Assembly: GCA_024636595.1 (NCBI GenBank)
Contig: JAGXGT010000158.1
Location: 1-20,267 of the forward strand
From: Sphingomonadales bacterium
GTDB lineage: Bacteria > Pseudomonadota > Alphaproteobacteria > Sphingomonadales > Sphingomonadaceae
DNA: 20,267 nucleotides
Direction: 5' to 3'
Positions 6,499 to 15,398 of this stretch are shown piece after piece; position 1 is the stretch's first letter; each line of letters opens with the position of its first letter. Both the position numbers and the translations under genes were made by a program. The notes beneath the pieces are model-generated. The model saw only the letters and a list, made by a program, of their open reading frames with translations, made no database searches and was not told the DNA's origin.

Positions 6499-7328
6499 CA
6501 GTCGTCGCGCTGGGTTGTTCGTTGCGCCCGCATCCGCTCCGCCCATAGCTGGACATCGCCCTGGTCATCGCCTTCGTGGCGCGGTGCATATTTTTCAAAG
6601 ACACCGTAAACCTCGTCCCAGCGCTCTTTCATGCGCACGACATTATAGGGGTGGCTGACCAGATAAAATTCGCCGGCCTGCATCTGCCGGAAAATCAGCG
6701 CGGCAAATTCGTCGGTGTCCATCGCCGCGTCCGCTTGCAGTTCGGACAGTTCCGATTTTACCCAGCCGGGCAGAATGACCCCGAGCCGGATATTGTCCGG
6801 GGCCTCACGGCGCAGCACGTCCATCAGGCCAAGCACGGCATGTTTGCTGGACACATAGGCACCGCCGGATCGGGGCAGCGCATTGAACAGGCTGTTCTCC
6901 GAGCCGACCGTATAGATGGCCGAAGGCAGGCCATCGGCCTTGTAGCGCTTGCCGAAGGTCGAAATGCCGTGCCAGACGCCCCAGAAATTGACTTCGTAGA
7001 GCCGGCGCGCTTCTGCCAGTTCCATGTCGATCACGCTCGCTCGCCCGCCGCCGACACCGGCATTGTTGATGATGATATCGCCGCGCCCGTTTTCCGCCCA
7101 GGCGAAATCGGCCAGTGCATCCACTTCTTCCGGCTGGCTGACATCGCCGACAAAATATTTGGCATCGATATCTTCCCCGGCGAGGGCTTCAACCGCTTCC
7201 TGCAGGCGGTTTTCGCGCGGTTCGAACAGGATGATCCGGGCGCCCGCCCTGCCCAGTTGCCTGGCCAGCGCAAAGCCGATCCCGGTGGCACCGCCGGTGA
7301 TCACCGCTGTCTTGCCTGCAAAATCCAT
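6498..7328 (-). CDS. Short-chain dehydrogenase/reductase (SDR)
   Basis: NAD(P)-dependent oxidoreductase, 276 residues, probably cytoplasmic. Classical SDR motifs are TGGATGIG (11-18, cofactor loop), GDV (61-63), NNAG (88-91), N114, a serine at 143 or 146, and YVSSK (Y158, K162). The PGW motif lies at 187-189. The start MDFAGK is chosen because AAGGAG lies six bases before it; the longer frame from 7346 would place that site inside the gene. The C-terminal ~60 residues extend beyond the minimal fold. The stop overlaps the DUF2256 start by one base. The substrate cannot be told from sequence. Confidence 0.93.
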   Translation of the reverse strand: MDFAGKTAVITGGATGIGFALARQLGRAGARIILFEPRENRLQEAVEALAGEDIDAKYFVGDVSQPEEVDALADFAWAENGRGDIIINNAGVGGGRASVIDMELAEARRLYEVNFWGVWHGISTFGKRYKADGLPSAIYTVGSENSLFNALPRSGGAYVSSKHAVLGLMDVLRREAPDNIRLGVILPGWVKSELSELQADAAMDTDEFAALIFRQMQAGEFYLVSHPYNVVRMKERWDEVYGVFEKYAPRHEGDDQGDVQLWAERMRAQRTTQRDD

Positions 7329-7408
7329 ATGCCGCTCCTTCGCCATTGACTGGCAGATAATTTTTCTGGTCCAATGACAATGGCAGCAAATGCGATTATG
7401 TTGAAGCC

Positions 7409-7678
7409 ATGTATATTTTCATCATCTTTATATGCGGTATCTGCAATTTCGCGATGCACAAGGCCATGCTCGAGAGCAATCACCCGATCATCGCCGAAGC
7501 GCGCGGCAATTTCCGCAAGCTGCTGGGACCCTATGGCAGCTATATATTGGAATTTTTCATGCTCGTCGCAGCGTTGCTGTTCGGCAATATGGGCATGCTC
7601 ACTGCGGTGATTTTCTATTTCGTCTACACGCTCGCCAATTGCGCGGCAGCCTGGGTGCTTTTTTCAAACAAACATTAA
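7409..7678 (+). CDS. Small membrane protein, unknown function
   Basis: 89 residues with a hydrophobic N-terminus (1-17), a polar middle (AEARGNFRKLLGPYG) and hydrophobic stretches at about 45-65 and 65-84. Divergent from the SDR gene with 80 bases between starts. The ribosome-binding site is weak (GAAG close to ATG). No family recognised. The stop is followed by a poor hairpin (GCGGG / CCCGC, 14-base gap, near 7685-7708). Confidence 0.7.
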   Translation: MYIFIIFICGICNFAMHKAMLESNHPIIAEARGNFRKLLGPYGSYILEFFMLVAALLFGNMGMLTAVIFYFVYTLANCAAAWVLFSNKH

Positions 7679-7717
7679 GATAGAGCGGGTTACCCTAAAA
7701 AGTCCCGCGATGCCGTT

Positions 7718-7733
7718 CATCCGACTACGGATG
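7718..7733 (+). repeat. Short inverted repeat upstream of the TonB receptor gene
   Basis: CATCCG-ACTA-CGGATG is a perfect six-base stem with a four-base loop, about 85 bases before the chosen start of the receptor gene. It could be an operator or leader hairpin, and by size alone it could be chance. Confidence 0.25.
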
Positions 7734-7817
7734 TGGTTTGTCGAAAGCCGGTATCGGCTGCAACCATTCGGACGTAGCAGCGCCCGATCAGAAACGGACG
7801 GGTGGGGAAACAATATT

Positions 7818-9959
7818 TTGTACAATCGAAAAGGTGCTTTGACAGGCATTGCCATGAGCGCAATGATCAGCACGACGTTTCTCCCGATCGCAGTTCAGGC
7901 GCAGACGGCACCGCTTTCGTCGTTGCAGCCAAGAGTCGAAAGCGGGCGGCAGATATATGACGCCAACCAGTTTTCCCGTTTCAATCCGCGCACGGCGCTG
8001 GATATGGTTAGTCAGGTGCCCGGCTTCACCATCGACACCGGCGATAGCAACGAGCGCGGTCTGGGCCAGGCCGACGAAAATGTGCTGATCAATGGTGCGC
8101 GGATCTCGGGCAAGAATATCGATGCTTTCACTTTTCTGGGCCGGATTTCGGCCGCCAATGTCGTGCGGATCGAAATTGTCGATGGCGCGACGCTGAGCAT
8201 CTCCGGCCTGTCCGGACAGGTGCTCAATCTCGTCACCAACGCCAGCGAAACCGGCGGCCTGAGCGGCAACTTCAAATGGTCACCGCAATGGCGGCGCTCC
8301 GGCAACAACTGGTTCGACGGGGAGGCCTCGGTCAGCGGAAAATTGGGCAAGGGTAATTTTACCCTGTCGATCGAGAATGATGCCGCGCGCAATGGCGTCG
8401 AAGGCCCCGAGCGGATCAACGACCGGTTTGGCGCCTTGCTGTTCGAGCGCGACGAGGTCGCCCGCTATCGTCAGGACCAGCCGAAGCTGAGTGGTTCGTA
8501 TAGCCGAACCAGCGACGGCGGCGCGGTGTTCAATGCCAATGCCGCTTATCAGATTTACCGGAAACGGGAGTCGGTTGCCACCGACCGTACGCAGGCCGGT
8601 CAGCCCGATATATTCGAATATTATTCGAGCCGCGAAGATGAATGGAATGGCGAATTCAGCACGGATTACGAATTTGGCCTGGGCGGCGGGCGGCTGAAAC
8701 TGATCGGCTTGCAGCGTTTTGAACATAGTCCGGTCAGCGATTTTTTTGGCCAGACCTTTTTCGATGGCACAACGCCGCCCAACGGTAGCCGGTTTGACCG
8801 AGTCACCGATGAAGGCGAGTCGATCCTGCGCGCCGAATATGGCTGGAAAACCGCGGGCGGGACCGACTGGGGCATCAGCGCCGAAGGCGCCTATAATTTC
8901 CTCGACAATATCGGCGCGCTGGCGGTGCTGGACACGCAGGGCATATTCCAGCCGGTAGCGCTGACCAATGCCAACAGCAAGGTTACCGAATATCGCGGCG
9001 AACTGATCACGTCTTATGGTCGGCCCCTGTCGGACGACCTGACGCTGCAAGCGACACTGGGCGGTGAATATAGCAAGATCAGCCAGAGCGGCGCAAAAGG
9101 CCAGAGCCGGTCTTTCGTGCGGCCGAAAGGGTCGGTTTCGCTCGCCTGGAAAGCCAAGCCTGGCCTCGATCTCAGCCTGAAAGTCGAGCGGTCGGTCGGT
9201 CAACTCGATTTCTTCGATTTCGTCGAATCGGTCGATGTTTCGCAGAATAACGGCAATGCCGGCAATCCCGGACTGGTACCGCCGCAAAGCTGGCGCGCGG
9301 AGCTGGAAGCAACCCAGAAGCTGGGGCCATGGGGGTCGCTGACGGTCAATATTTATGGCGAGAAGTATAGCGATATTGTTGATTCCATTCCGATCACAGC
9401 GACCACCGAGGCGCGCGGCAATCTGGACAGCGCGACCAGTTACGGCGTGGAAATGGTTTCCAGCATCTTGTTCGATCCGATCGGCTGGCGGGGCGCCAAG
9501 CTAGATTTCGAGGGCGAGCTGCGCAAAAGCTCGCTGCGCGACCCGCTTACCGGGGTGTTCCGGCGGATCAACGACGACAAAATTTTTACCTACGAAGTGA
9601 ACTTCCGGCAAGATATCCCGAACAGCAACTGGGCCTGGGGCGCAGGAGCAGAAGATTTCCGTTATTCGGGCACTTTGCGGCTCGACCAGACTACCCGTTT
9701 CCGCACCGGTGCTCCCTACACCTGGGTGTTTGTCGAGCATAAAAATATTTTCGGTCTGACGGTAAAGGCCGATCTAGGCAATCTGCTAGGGCGCAGCGAA
9801 AATTTCACCCGCGCCGCCTATGGCACGATTCTGGGCCAGCCGGGTGATCTGGACCCTCCGTTCATTCGGGGCCGCCGCAACGGTCCGCTGGGATTCGTTG
9901 AAGACCGCAGCCGGGAATTCGGGCTGATCTACAGGCTAACAGTTAGCGGCAGTTTCTAA
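7818..9959 (+). CDS. TonB-dependent outer-membrane receptor
   Basis: Outer-membrane beta-barrel importing an unknown ligand, energised by TonB-ExbBD. The chosen TTG start (GTGGGG ten bases upstream) gives a 713-residue protein with a proper signal peptide: basic YNRKG, hydrophobic 9-26, cleavage after AVQA (28). The first ATG in this region, 7854, would lose the basic n-region; the far upstream ATG at 7710 adds an arginine-rich, non-signal-like stretch. The plug domain covers about 45-140 (RTALDMVSQVPGF, VLINGARISGKN, IEIVDG). The rest is a barrel of alternating polar/aromatic strands ending in a C-terminal Phe, as outer-membrane insertion requires. No linked uptake gene reveals the ligand. 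Confidence 0.88.
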   Translation: MYNRKGALTGIAMSAMISTTFLPIAVQAQTAPLSSLQPRVESGRQIYDANQFSRFNPRTALDMVSQVPGFTIDTGDSNERGLGQADENVLINGARISGKNIDAFTFLGRISAANVVRIEIVDGATLSISGLSGQVLNLVTNASETGGLSGNFKWSPQWRRSGNNWFDGEASVSGKLGKGNFTLSIENDAARNGVEGPERINDRFGALLFERDEVARYRQDQPKLSGSYSRTSDGGAVFNANAAYQIYRKRESVATDRTQAGQPDIFEYYSSREDEWNGEFSTDYEFGLGGGRLKLIGLQRFEHSPVSDFFGQTFFDGTTPPNGSRFDRVTDEGESILRAEYGWKTAGGTDWGISAEGAYNFLDNIGALAVLDTQGIFQPVALTNANSKVTEYRGELITSYGRPLSDDLTLQATLGGEYSKISQSGAKGQSRSFVRPKGSVSLAWKAKPGLDLSLKVERSVGQLDFFDFVESVDVSQNNGNAGNPGLVPPQSWRAELEATQKLGPWGSLTVNIYGEKYSDIVDSIPITATTEARGNLDSATSYGVEMVSSILFDPIGWRGAKLDFEGELRKSSLRDPLTGVFRRINDDKIFTYEVNFRQDIPNSNWAWGAGAEDFRYSGTLRLDQTTRFRTGAPYTWVFVEHKNIFGLTVKADLGNLLGRSENFTRAAYGTILGQPGDLDPPFIRGRRNGPLGFVEDRSREFGLIYRLTVSGSF

Positions 9960-10038
9960 GGCCAAGATCCAAGCGCACCGCCCTGTTGCCCGATTAGCCG
10001 CATAGACTTTCACCGCCAGCATCCCTACATCCACAGCC

Positions 10039-11847
10039 ATGCCACCTGATTATGCTACCGAGGGTCAAATCGACCCTCCGATGATCCCCACGCTCAAGCG
10101 TTTCCTGCCTTATCTCTGGCCCAAGGGTGAGCCGAGCTTAAGGCTGCGAATCATAATTGCCGGATTGCTGGTATTATGTGCCAAGGCGGCAATCCTGACG
10201 ATGCCCTTCATCTACAAGGCGGTGATCGATGGCATGTCGAACGATGCGCTCGAGACCGAACTTACGGTTTTGCTCGCGCTTGTAGGCGCTTATGGTCTGG
10301 CCCGGTTCGGGCAGGTGATGTTCGACAATCTGCGCAACATCGTGTTCGAGAAGGTCGGCCAGCAAGCGGCACGGCGGCTGGCGACCAATGTCTTTACCCA
10401 TCTACACAGCCTGTCGCTGCGGTTCCATTTGGGCCGCCGTACCGGCGAGGTTACCAAGATCATCGAGCGCGGGACCAAGAGCATCGACGTCATGCTCTAT
10501 TTTCTCCTATTCAACATTGCCCCGACGGTTGTCGAATTGACGGCGGTGCTGATCATCTTCCAGATCAAGTTCGGCTTTGGGCTGGTCGCTGCGACCATGG
10601 CAATGGTCGCGATCTATATCATCTTCACCCGCAAGGTGACCGACTGGCGCAATGCGCTGCGGGCGCGGATGAACGACATGGACACGCGGGTGATCGGCCG
10701 GTCGGTCGATGCGTTACTGAACTACGAGACGGTCAAATATTTCACCGCCGAACGCCGCGAGAGCGAGCGCTATGATCAGGCGATGCGGGACTGGGCCAAT
10801 GCCGCGGTCAAGTCGGAAAACTCGCTCGGCATGCTCAATATCGGCCAGTCGATCATCACCAACCTGACGATGATCGGCGCCATGGCGTTCAGCGTCTATG
10901 GCTGGAAACAGGGCGATCTGACGGTCGGCGATCTGGTGCTGGTGAACGCGCTGCTGATGCAGCTGTTCCGGCCGCTCGACATGCTCGGCATGGTCTATCG
11001 GACGATCCGCCAGGGACTGGTCGACATGGACGCTATGTTCAAGCTGATCGACACCGAGCAGGAAGTTATCGACAAGCCGGGAGCCAAGCCGCTGCAGGTT
11101 TCCGATGGCACCGTCCGGTTTGAAAATGTCGTGTTCAACTATGACGACGATCGGCAAATTCTGCACGGGCTCGATTTTGAAGTGCCGCCAGACGGGACGC
11201 TGGCGATTGTCGGGCCGTCCGGTGCCGGCAAGTCGACGATCGCGAGACTGCTGTTCCGTTTCTATGATCCACAGGCTGGGCGGATCCTGATCGACGGGCA
11301 GGATATCGCCGAAGTCACCCAGCACAGCCTGCGCGGGGCGATCGGCATTGTGCCGCAGGACAGCGTGCTGTTCAACGACAGCATCGGCTATAATATCGGT
11401 TATGGCCGCGAAGGCGCCAGCCAGGCGGAGATTGAAGAAGCCGCACGCGGGGCAGCGCTGGATGGCTTTATCGCCAAGCTGCCCGACGGCTATGATACGC
11501 AGGTCGGCGAACGCGGGCTGAAATTGTCCGGCGGCGAGAAGCAGCGCGTGGCGATTGCCCGGACCTTGCTGAAAAATCCGCCGATCCTGATTTTGGACGA
11601 AGCCACTTCGGCGCTCGACAGCCGCACCGAGGATGAGATTCAGGCGACGCTCGCGAAGATATCGGAACGCCGCACCACATTGATCATCGCGCACCGGCTA
11701 TCGACGATCACACATGCTGACGAAATTATCGTGCTCAATGACGGGCGTATCGCCGAACGCGGCAGCCACCGTCAGTTGCTGGTCAAGCGCGGGCTCTATG
11801 CAGACATGTGGAAACGGCAGGCGGAGGACCAGCGGGAGGTCGCGTGA
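10039..11847 (+). CDS. Atm1-type ABC exporter (fused membrane and ATPase domains)
   Basis: Half-transporter of 602 residues that should dimerise in the inner membrane. It matches, as I recall it, the Novosphingobium aromaticivorans Atm1 (NaAtm1) over nearly its full length, including the N-terminus MPP...TLKRFLPYLWP, which supports this start despite a poor ribosome-binding site. NaAtm1 and its mitochondrial relatives export glutathione conjugates and metal-thiol compounds. Six membrane helices occupy about 35-320. ATPase motifs are GPSGAGKST (392-400), Q440, LSGGE (496-500), ILILDE (516-521) and switch H552. The segments RNALRAR (204-210), NIGQ (267-270) and YRTIRQG (320-326) correspond to the glutathione-binding region. 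A role in metal detoxification or Fe-S-linked thiol export is inferred from the family. Confidence 0.94.
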   Translation: MPPDYATEGQIDPPMIPTLKRFLPYLWPKGEPSLRLRIIIAGLLVLCAKAAILTMPFIYKAVIDGMSNDALETELTVLLALVGAYGLARFGQVMFDNLRNIVFEKVGQQAARRLATNVFTHLHSLSLRFHLGRRTGEVTKIIERGTKSIDVMLYFLLFNIAPTVVELTAVLIIFQIKFGFGLVAATMAMVAIYIIFTRKVTDWRNALRARMNDMDTRVIGRSVDALLNYETVKYFTAERRESERYDQAMRDWANAAVKSENSLGMLNIGQSIITNLTMIGAMAFSVYGWKQGDLTVGDLVLVNALLMQLFRPLDMLGMVYRTIRQGLVDMDAMFKLIDTEQEVIDKPGAKPLQVSDGTVRFENVVFNYDDDRQILHGLDFEVPPDGTLAIVGPSGAGKSTIARLLFRFYDPQAGRILIDGQDIAEVTQHSLRGAIGIVPQDSVLFNDSIGYNIGYGREGASQAEIEEAARGAALDGFIAKLPDGYDTQVGERGLKLSGGEKQRVAIARTLLKNPPILILDEATSALDSRTEDEIQATLAKISERRTTLIIAHRLSTITHADEIIVLNDGRIAERGSHRQLLVKRGLYADMWKRQAEDQREVA

Positions 11848-11926
11848 CCACCCATGCAGATTACAATTTCGGTCATTTCTGTTTTTCCGGTTTCGCATTC
11901 TACCCTCACTGGCTAGGGAAAGACAC

Positions 11927-13717
11927 ATGACCGCAGCCCTCCTTCCCCTGCTCAAATCCACCTTCGGGTTCAGCAACTTTCGCGGCATGCAGGATGCAGT
12001 GCTGCAACGCGTGATGGCGAAGCAGAATGTGCTGGCCGTGATGCCGACCGGTTCCGGCAAGTCGCTCTGCTATCAGCTGCCCGCCCTCGCCAATAACGGC
12101 ACAACGATCGTGATCTCGCCGCTGATCGCGCTGATGCATGATCAACTGCGCAGCGCCGAAGCGGTCGGGATACGGGCGGCCACCCTCACCTCTGCCGATG
12201 ACAATCGCGCCGAGACCATTGCCAGATTGAAGGCTGGCGAGCTGGATCTGCTTTACGCTGCGCCGGAACGCGCATCGCAGCCCCATTTCCGGGAATTGCT
12301 GGAACAGACCGATATCTCGCTGTTTGCGATTGATGAAGCACATTGCGTGTCTGAATGGGGTCATGATTTCCGGCCGGATTACCGCTTGCTCCGACCGCTG
12401 CTCGATCATTTCGGATCGGTGCCGAGGCTGGCGCTCACTGCCACTGCCGACGCGCATACACGCGAAGATATTTTGGTGCAGCTGGGCATCGAACCGGATG
12501 GCCTGATCCTCGCCGGTTTTGACCGTCCCAATATCCGTTACAGCATCAGCCCGCGCTCCGGGCTAACAAGGCAGATCGGGGATCTGGTCGCCCGCACGCC
12601 GGGGCCAGGGATTGTCTACGCGCAGACCCGGGCGGCGACCGAGAAAATGGCCAGCCAGATCGCCAGCACCGGCCGCAGCGCCCGCGCCTATCATGCCGGA
12701 CTGCCGCCAGAAGTACGCCAGCGAAACCAGCATGATTTTGTTGCCTCCGAAGATATGGTGATGGTTGCGACGATCGCTTTCGGGATGGGTATCGACAAGC
12801 CGGATGTGCGCTTTGTCGCCCATGCCGGACTGCCCAAGTCGATCGAAGCTTATTATCAGGAAACCGGTCGGGCCGGGCGCGATGGCGATCCGGCGGAGGC
12901 GCATATGTTCTGGGGCGCGGAAGATTTCGCCAAGGCGCGGCAGCGGCTCGGCGAGGTTGATCAGAGCCGACTTGACGGGGAGCGGACAAGGCTAGCCGCC
13001 CTAGGCGGTCTGGTCGAAACCGCTGGATGCCGCCGTGCGGTATTGCTGAAACATTTTGGCGAGAACCCGCCGGCCCAGTGCGGCAATTGCGACAATTGCC
13101 TGAACGCGCCGGAAACCCGCAACGTCACCGAACTGGCGCGCAAATTTCTGTCCGCCGTCTATCGCACCGGCCAAAGCTTCGGCGTCACCCATCTCGAGGC
13201 TGTGCTGACCGGACGGCAGGAAGAGAAAATCCTGTCGCGGGGTCACGACAAGCTGTCGGTATTCGACATTGTCGGGGAAGAGGAAGCGCCGCTGATCAAG
13301 GCCGTATCGCGATCGCTATTGCTCCGCGATGCGCTGCGCAACACCGATCACGGCGGTTTGATGTTTGGGCCCGAGGCGCGCGGGATCCTAAAGGGCGAAC
13401 AGGAAATCGCCATTGTCGAACCGCCGAAGCGGCAGTCGCGCAAGCGGCGGGGTGACAGCGCTTCGCTCAATCCGTTTGGCGACCCGCTGTTCGAGGCCTT
13501 GCGCGCGAAGCGTATGGAGCTGGCCAAGGAGCTTGGCGTCCCGCCCTATGTGATCTTTCATGACAGCGTCCTGCGTGATATGACCGGTCTGAAACCCGGT
13601 AGCCTGTCGGCGCTTAGCGAGCTTCCCGGCGTCGGTGCGGCGAAACTGGAGAAACATGGCGATGCTTTTCTGGCGGTAATCCGCGAGGTGACCGAAGCAG
13701 AGCAGGTGAATATATGA
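11927..13717 (+). CDS. recQ: ATP-dependent DNA helicase RecQ
   Basis: 3'-to-5' DNA helicase of recombination and replication-fork repair, 596 residues, close to the family norm. Order of motifs: FRGMQ (18-22), Walker A MPTGSGKS (39-46), DEAH (136-139), SEWGHDFRPDY (142-152), TATA (171-174), QETGRAGRDG (311-320), zinc cysteines C368, C385, C388 and C391, winged-helix region ~395-490 and a C-terminal HRDC domain ~517-591. The start is preceded by AGGGAAAG; the frame is open back to 11714 but that overlaps the exporter gene. The stop overlaps the next start (ATGA), so at least those two genes are co-translated. I see no LexA box in its own upstream region. Confidence 0.97.
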   Translation: MTAALLPLLKSTFGFSNFRGMQDAVLQRVMAKQNVLAVMPTGSGKSLCYQLPALANNGTTIVISPLIALMHDQLRSAEAVGIRAATLTSADDNRAETIARLKAGELDLLYAAPERASQPHFRELLEQTDISLFAIDEAHCVSEWGHDFRPDYRLLRPLLDHFGSVPRLALTATADAHTREDILVQLGIEPDGLILAGFDRPNIRYSISPRSGLTRQIGDLVARTPGPGIVYAQTRAATEKMASQIASTGRSARAYHAGLPPEVRQRNQHDFVASEDMVMVATIAFGMGIDKPDVRFVAHAGLPKSIEAYYQETGRAGRDGDPAEAHMFWGAEDFAKARQRLGEVDQSRLDGERTRLAALGGLVETAGCRRAVLLKHFGENPPAQCGNCDNCLNAPETRNVTELARKFLSAVYRTGQSFGVTHLEAVLTGRQEEKILSRGHDKLSVFDIVGEEEAPLIKAVSRSLLLRDALRNTDHGGLMFGPEARGILKGEQEIAIVEPPKRQSRKRRGDSASLNPFGDPLFEALRAKRMELAKELGVPPYVIFHDSVLRDMTGLKPGSLSALSELPGVGAAKLEKHGDAFLAVIREVTEAEQVNI

Positions 13718-14235
13718 AATATCTATTCGCATTATTACCGGTGGCCCTGATGGGCTGCAGCGCCGCTACGGCGACCAACACAAACGTTCCGACAGAGGAG
13801 ACCCAGAGCATGTTCCGGAAAATCAACGATAATATAAGCGTTTCGCCGCAAATCAGCTTGGACGATATTAGCGCTGCCAAAGCCGAGGGGGTCACCCTGA
13901 TCATCAACAACCGGCCCGATGGCGAAGACCCGTCAGCGCCGCAGAGCGCCGACATTGAAGCGGCGGCCCGGGACGCTGGCATGAAATATATCGCGATTCC
14001 GATCACCCATAGCGGCTTTTCGGGACCTCAGGTCGACGCGATGATCGCAGCGCTCGCCGATGGCGACAAGGCGCTTGCCTATTGCCGGTCCGGCACCCGC
14101 TCGACCCTGCTCTGGTCACTGGCGCAGGCCAAACAGGGCGTCGATCCCGACGAGATTTCCCGGCTGGCAGGCAATGCCGGCTATGACATCACCCCGGTTC
14201 GCGCGATGGTCGATGCGCTCGCCGCGGACAACTGA
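13714..14235 (+). CDS. Putative lipoprotein with DUF442/TIGR01244 phosphatase-rhodanese-like domain
   Basis: The 173-residue frame begins with a lipoprotein signal (hydrophobic 3-13, lipobox LMGC with Cys 15), then ~15 linker residues and a domain of the TIGR01244/DUF442 family (FRKINDNISVSPQIS at 34-48; active loop YCRSGTRS, Cys 124). The loop is CX4R, the length seen in rhodaneses rather than the CX5R of protein tyrosine phosphatases, so sulfur transfer is as likely as dephosphorylation. Met 33 (base 13810), just before FRKIN, is where many family members start and has GGAG nine bases upstream, so a cytoplasmic short form is possible. It overlaps recQ by four bases (ATGA). Confidence 0.85.
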   Translation: MKYLFALLPVALMGCSAATATNTNVPTEETQSMFRKINDNISVSPQISLDDISAAKAEGVTLIINNRPDGEDPSAPQSADIEAAARDAGMKYIAIPITHSGFSGPQVDAMIAALADGDKALAYCRSGTRSTLLWSLAQAKQGVDPDEISRLAGNAGYDITPVRAMVDALAADN

Positions 14236-14282
14236 TCGCCGCATCTGGACAGCCATTAACATTCGTGTAAATAGGCTCGGTC

Positions 14283-15176
14283 ATGGAAAATCTGCCATCT
14301 CCGACCGACTGGGCGGTCCCGTTGTTCATTATCACCGTCGCGATGGAATGGTGGTGGAGCCGCAAGAACAAGAAAATACGCTATGAGACCAGGGATGCGC
14401 TGACATCGCTAGCCCTTGGAACGGGTAGCGTGGTCGCAGGGATATTGACCGGCGGGTTCGTACTGGTGCTGAGCCTGTGGCTCTATCAATATCGGATTTT
14501 CGATTTCGAGATCAGCTGGGCCAATGGCCTGTGGATCGTGCCCCTGGCCTTCGTACTCGATGACCTCGCCTATTACTGGTTTCACCGCACCGCGCACCGG
14601 GTCCGGTGGTTCTGGGCGGCGCATGTTATCCATCACAGCAGCCAGCATTATAATCTGACCACCGCGCTGCGGCAGACCTGGACCGGTTTTTTTGCGCTGA
14701 GTTTTCTGTTCCGGATGCCGCTGTTTCTGATCGGCTTTCCGCCGGCGCTGATTTTCTTCCTCGCCGGACTCAATCTGATCTATCAATATTGGATTCATAC
14801 CGAAGCGATCGACCGAATGCCGCGATGGTTCGAGGCGGTGATGAACACGCCCTCGCACCACCGCGTCCATCATGCGACCAATCCGCGCTATCTCGACCGC
14901 AACTATGCCGGGGTTTTCATCATCTGGGACAAGCTGTTCGGCAGCTATGAACCGGAAACCGATGAAGAAAATATCCGCTATGGCATCATCAAGAATCTGA
15001 CCAACCACAATCTTTTGTGGGCCGCTTTTCATGAATGGATCGGCATTGCCAAGGACCTGTGGAGCGCTCCGTGGCGGCACAAGTGGAACTATCTCGTCAA
15101 GCCACCGGGCTGGAGCCATGACGGCAGCCGCGAGAGCAGCGAGACGATCAGGGAACGCTGGCAACAGGGGCGCTAG
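14283..15176 (+). CDS. Sterol desaturase / fatty acid hydroxylase family membrane enzyme
   Basis: Integral membrane di-iron oxygenase of 297 residues. The histidine clusters that bind the two irons are all present: H101 and H105 (HRTAH), H114, H117, H118 and H122 (HVIHHSSQH), H172, and H192, H193, H196 and H197 (HHRVHH). Hydrophobic segments lie at about 11-24, 45-68, 83-99, 136-170 and 208-220. Members hydroxylate or desaturate lipid, carotenoid or sterol substrates using O2; which one cannot be decided here. It starts 47 bases after the lipoprotein gene and may belong to the recQ operon. Confidence 0.92.
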   Translation: MENLPSPTDWAVPLFIITVAMEWWWSRKNKKIRYETRDALTSLALGTGSVVAGILTGGFVLVLSLWLYQYRIFDFEISWANGLWIVPLAFVLDDLAYYWFHRTAHRVRWFWAAHVIHHSSQHYNLTTALRQTWTGFFALSFLFRMPLFLIGFPPALIFFLAGLNLIYQYWIHTEAIDRMPRWFEAVMNTPSHHRVHHATNPRYLDRNYAGVFIIWDKLFGSYEPETDEENIRYGIIKNLTNHNLLWAAFHEWIGIAKDLWSAPWRHKWNYLVKPPGWSHDGSRESSETIRERWQQGR

Positions 15177-15398
15177 TCCAAGCCTCGCCCCGGATTACAT
15201 ATTTGTTACTATCCTTTCCCGCAAAAAAAGGGCAAGCGCGGTATAGAGGGCCGAGGACCCCTCCAGTCGTGCATGACGCGCACGCGGGTCGCGCATTGGA
15301 ACCATCTTGCAATTTTCAAAGGCATCCAGCCGCCATCGGTGCGGGCTGGCCAATACTGGCACCTTGCCTGCCGATGCTGTGTGCCAAAGGCCCGGCTG

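Noticed and set aside
6219..6609. Several overlapping frames on both strands around the DUF2256 gene
   Set aside because: They are shadows of DUF2256 and SDR, without family motifs or ribosome sites.
8280..9287. 335-residue minus-strand frame within the TonB receptor gene
   Set aside because: Antisense shadow in GC-rich DNA; the sense frame has clear plug and barrel features.
11714..11926. N-terminal extension of RecQ into the exporter gene
   Set aside because: The extension overlaps the conserved end of the exporter in another frame, and RecQ proteins start near MTAALL; AGGGAAAG lies before 11927.
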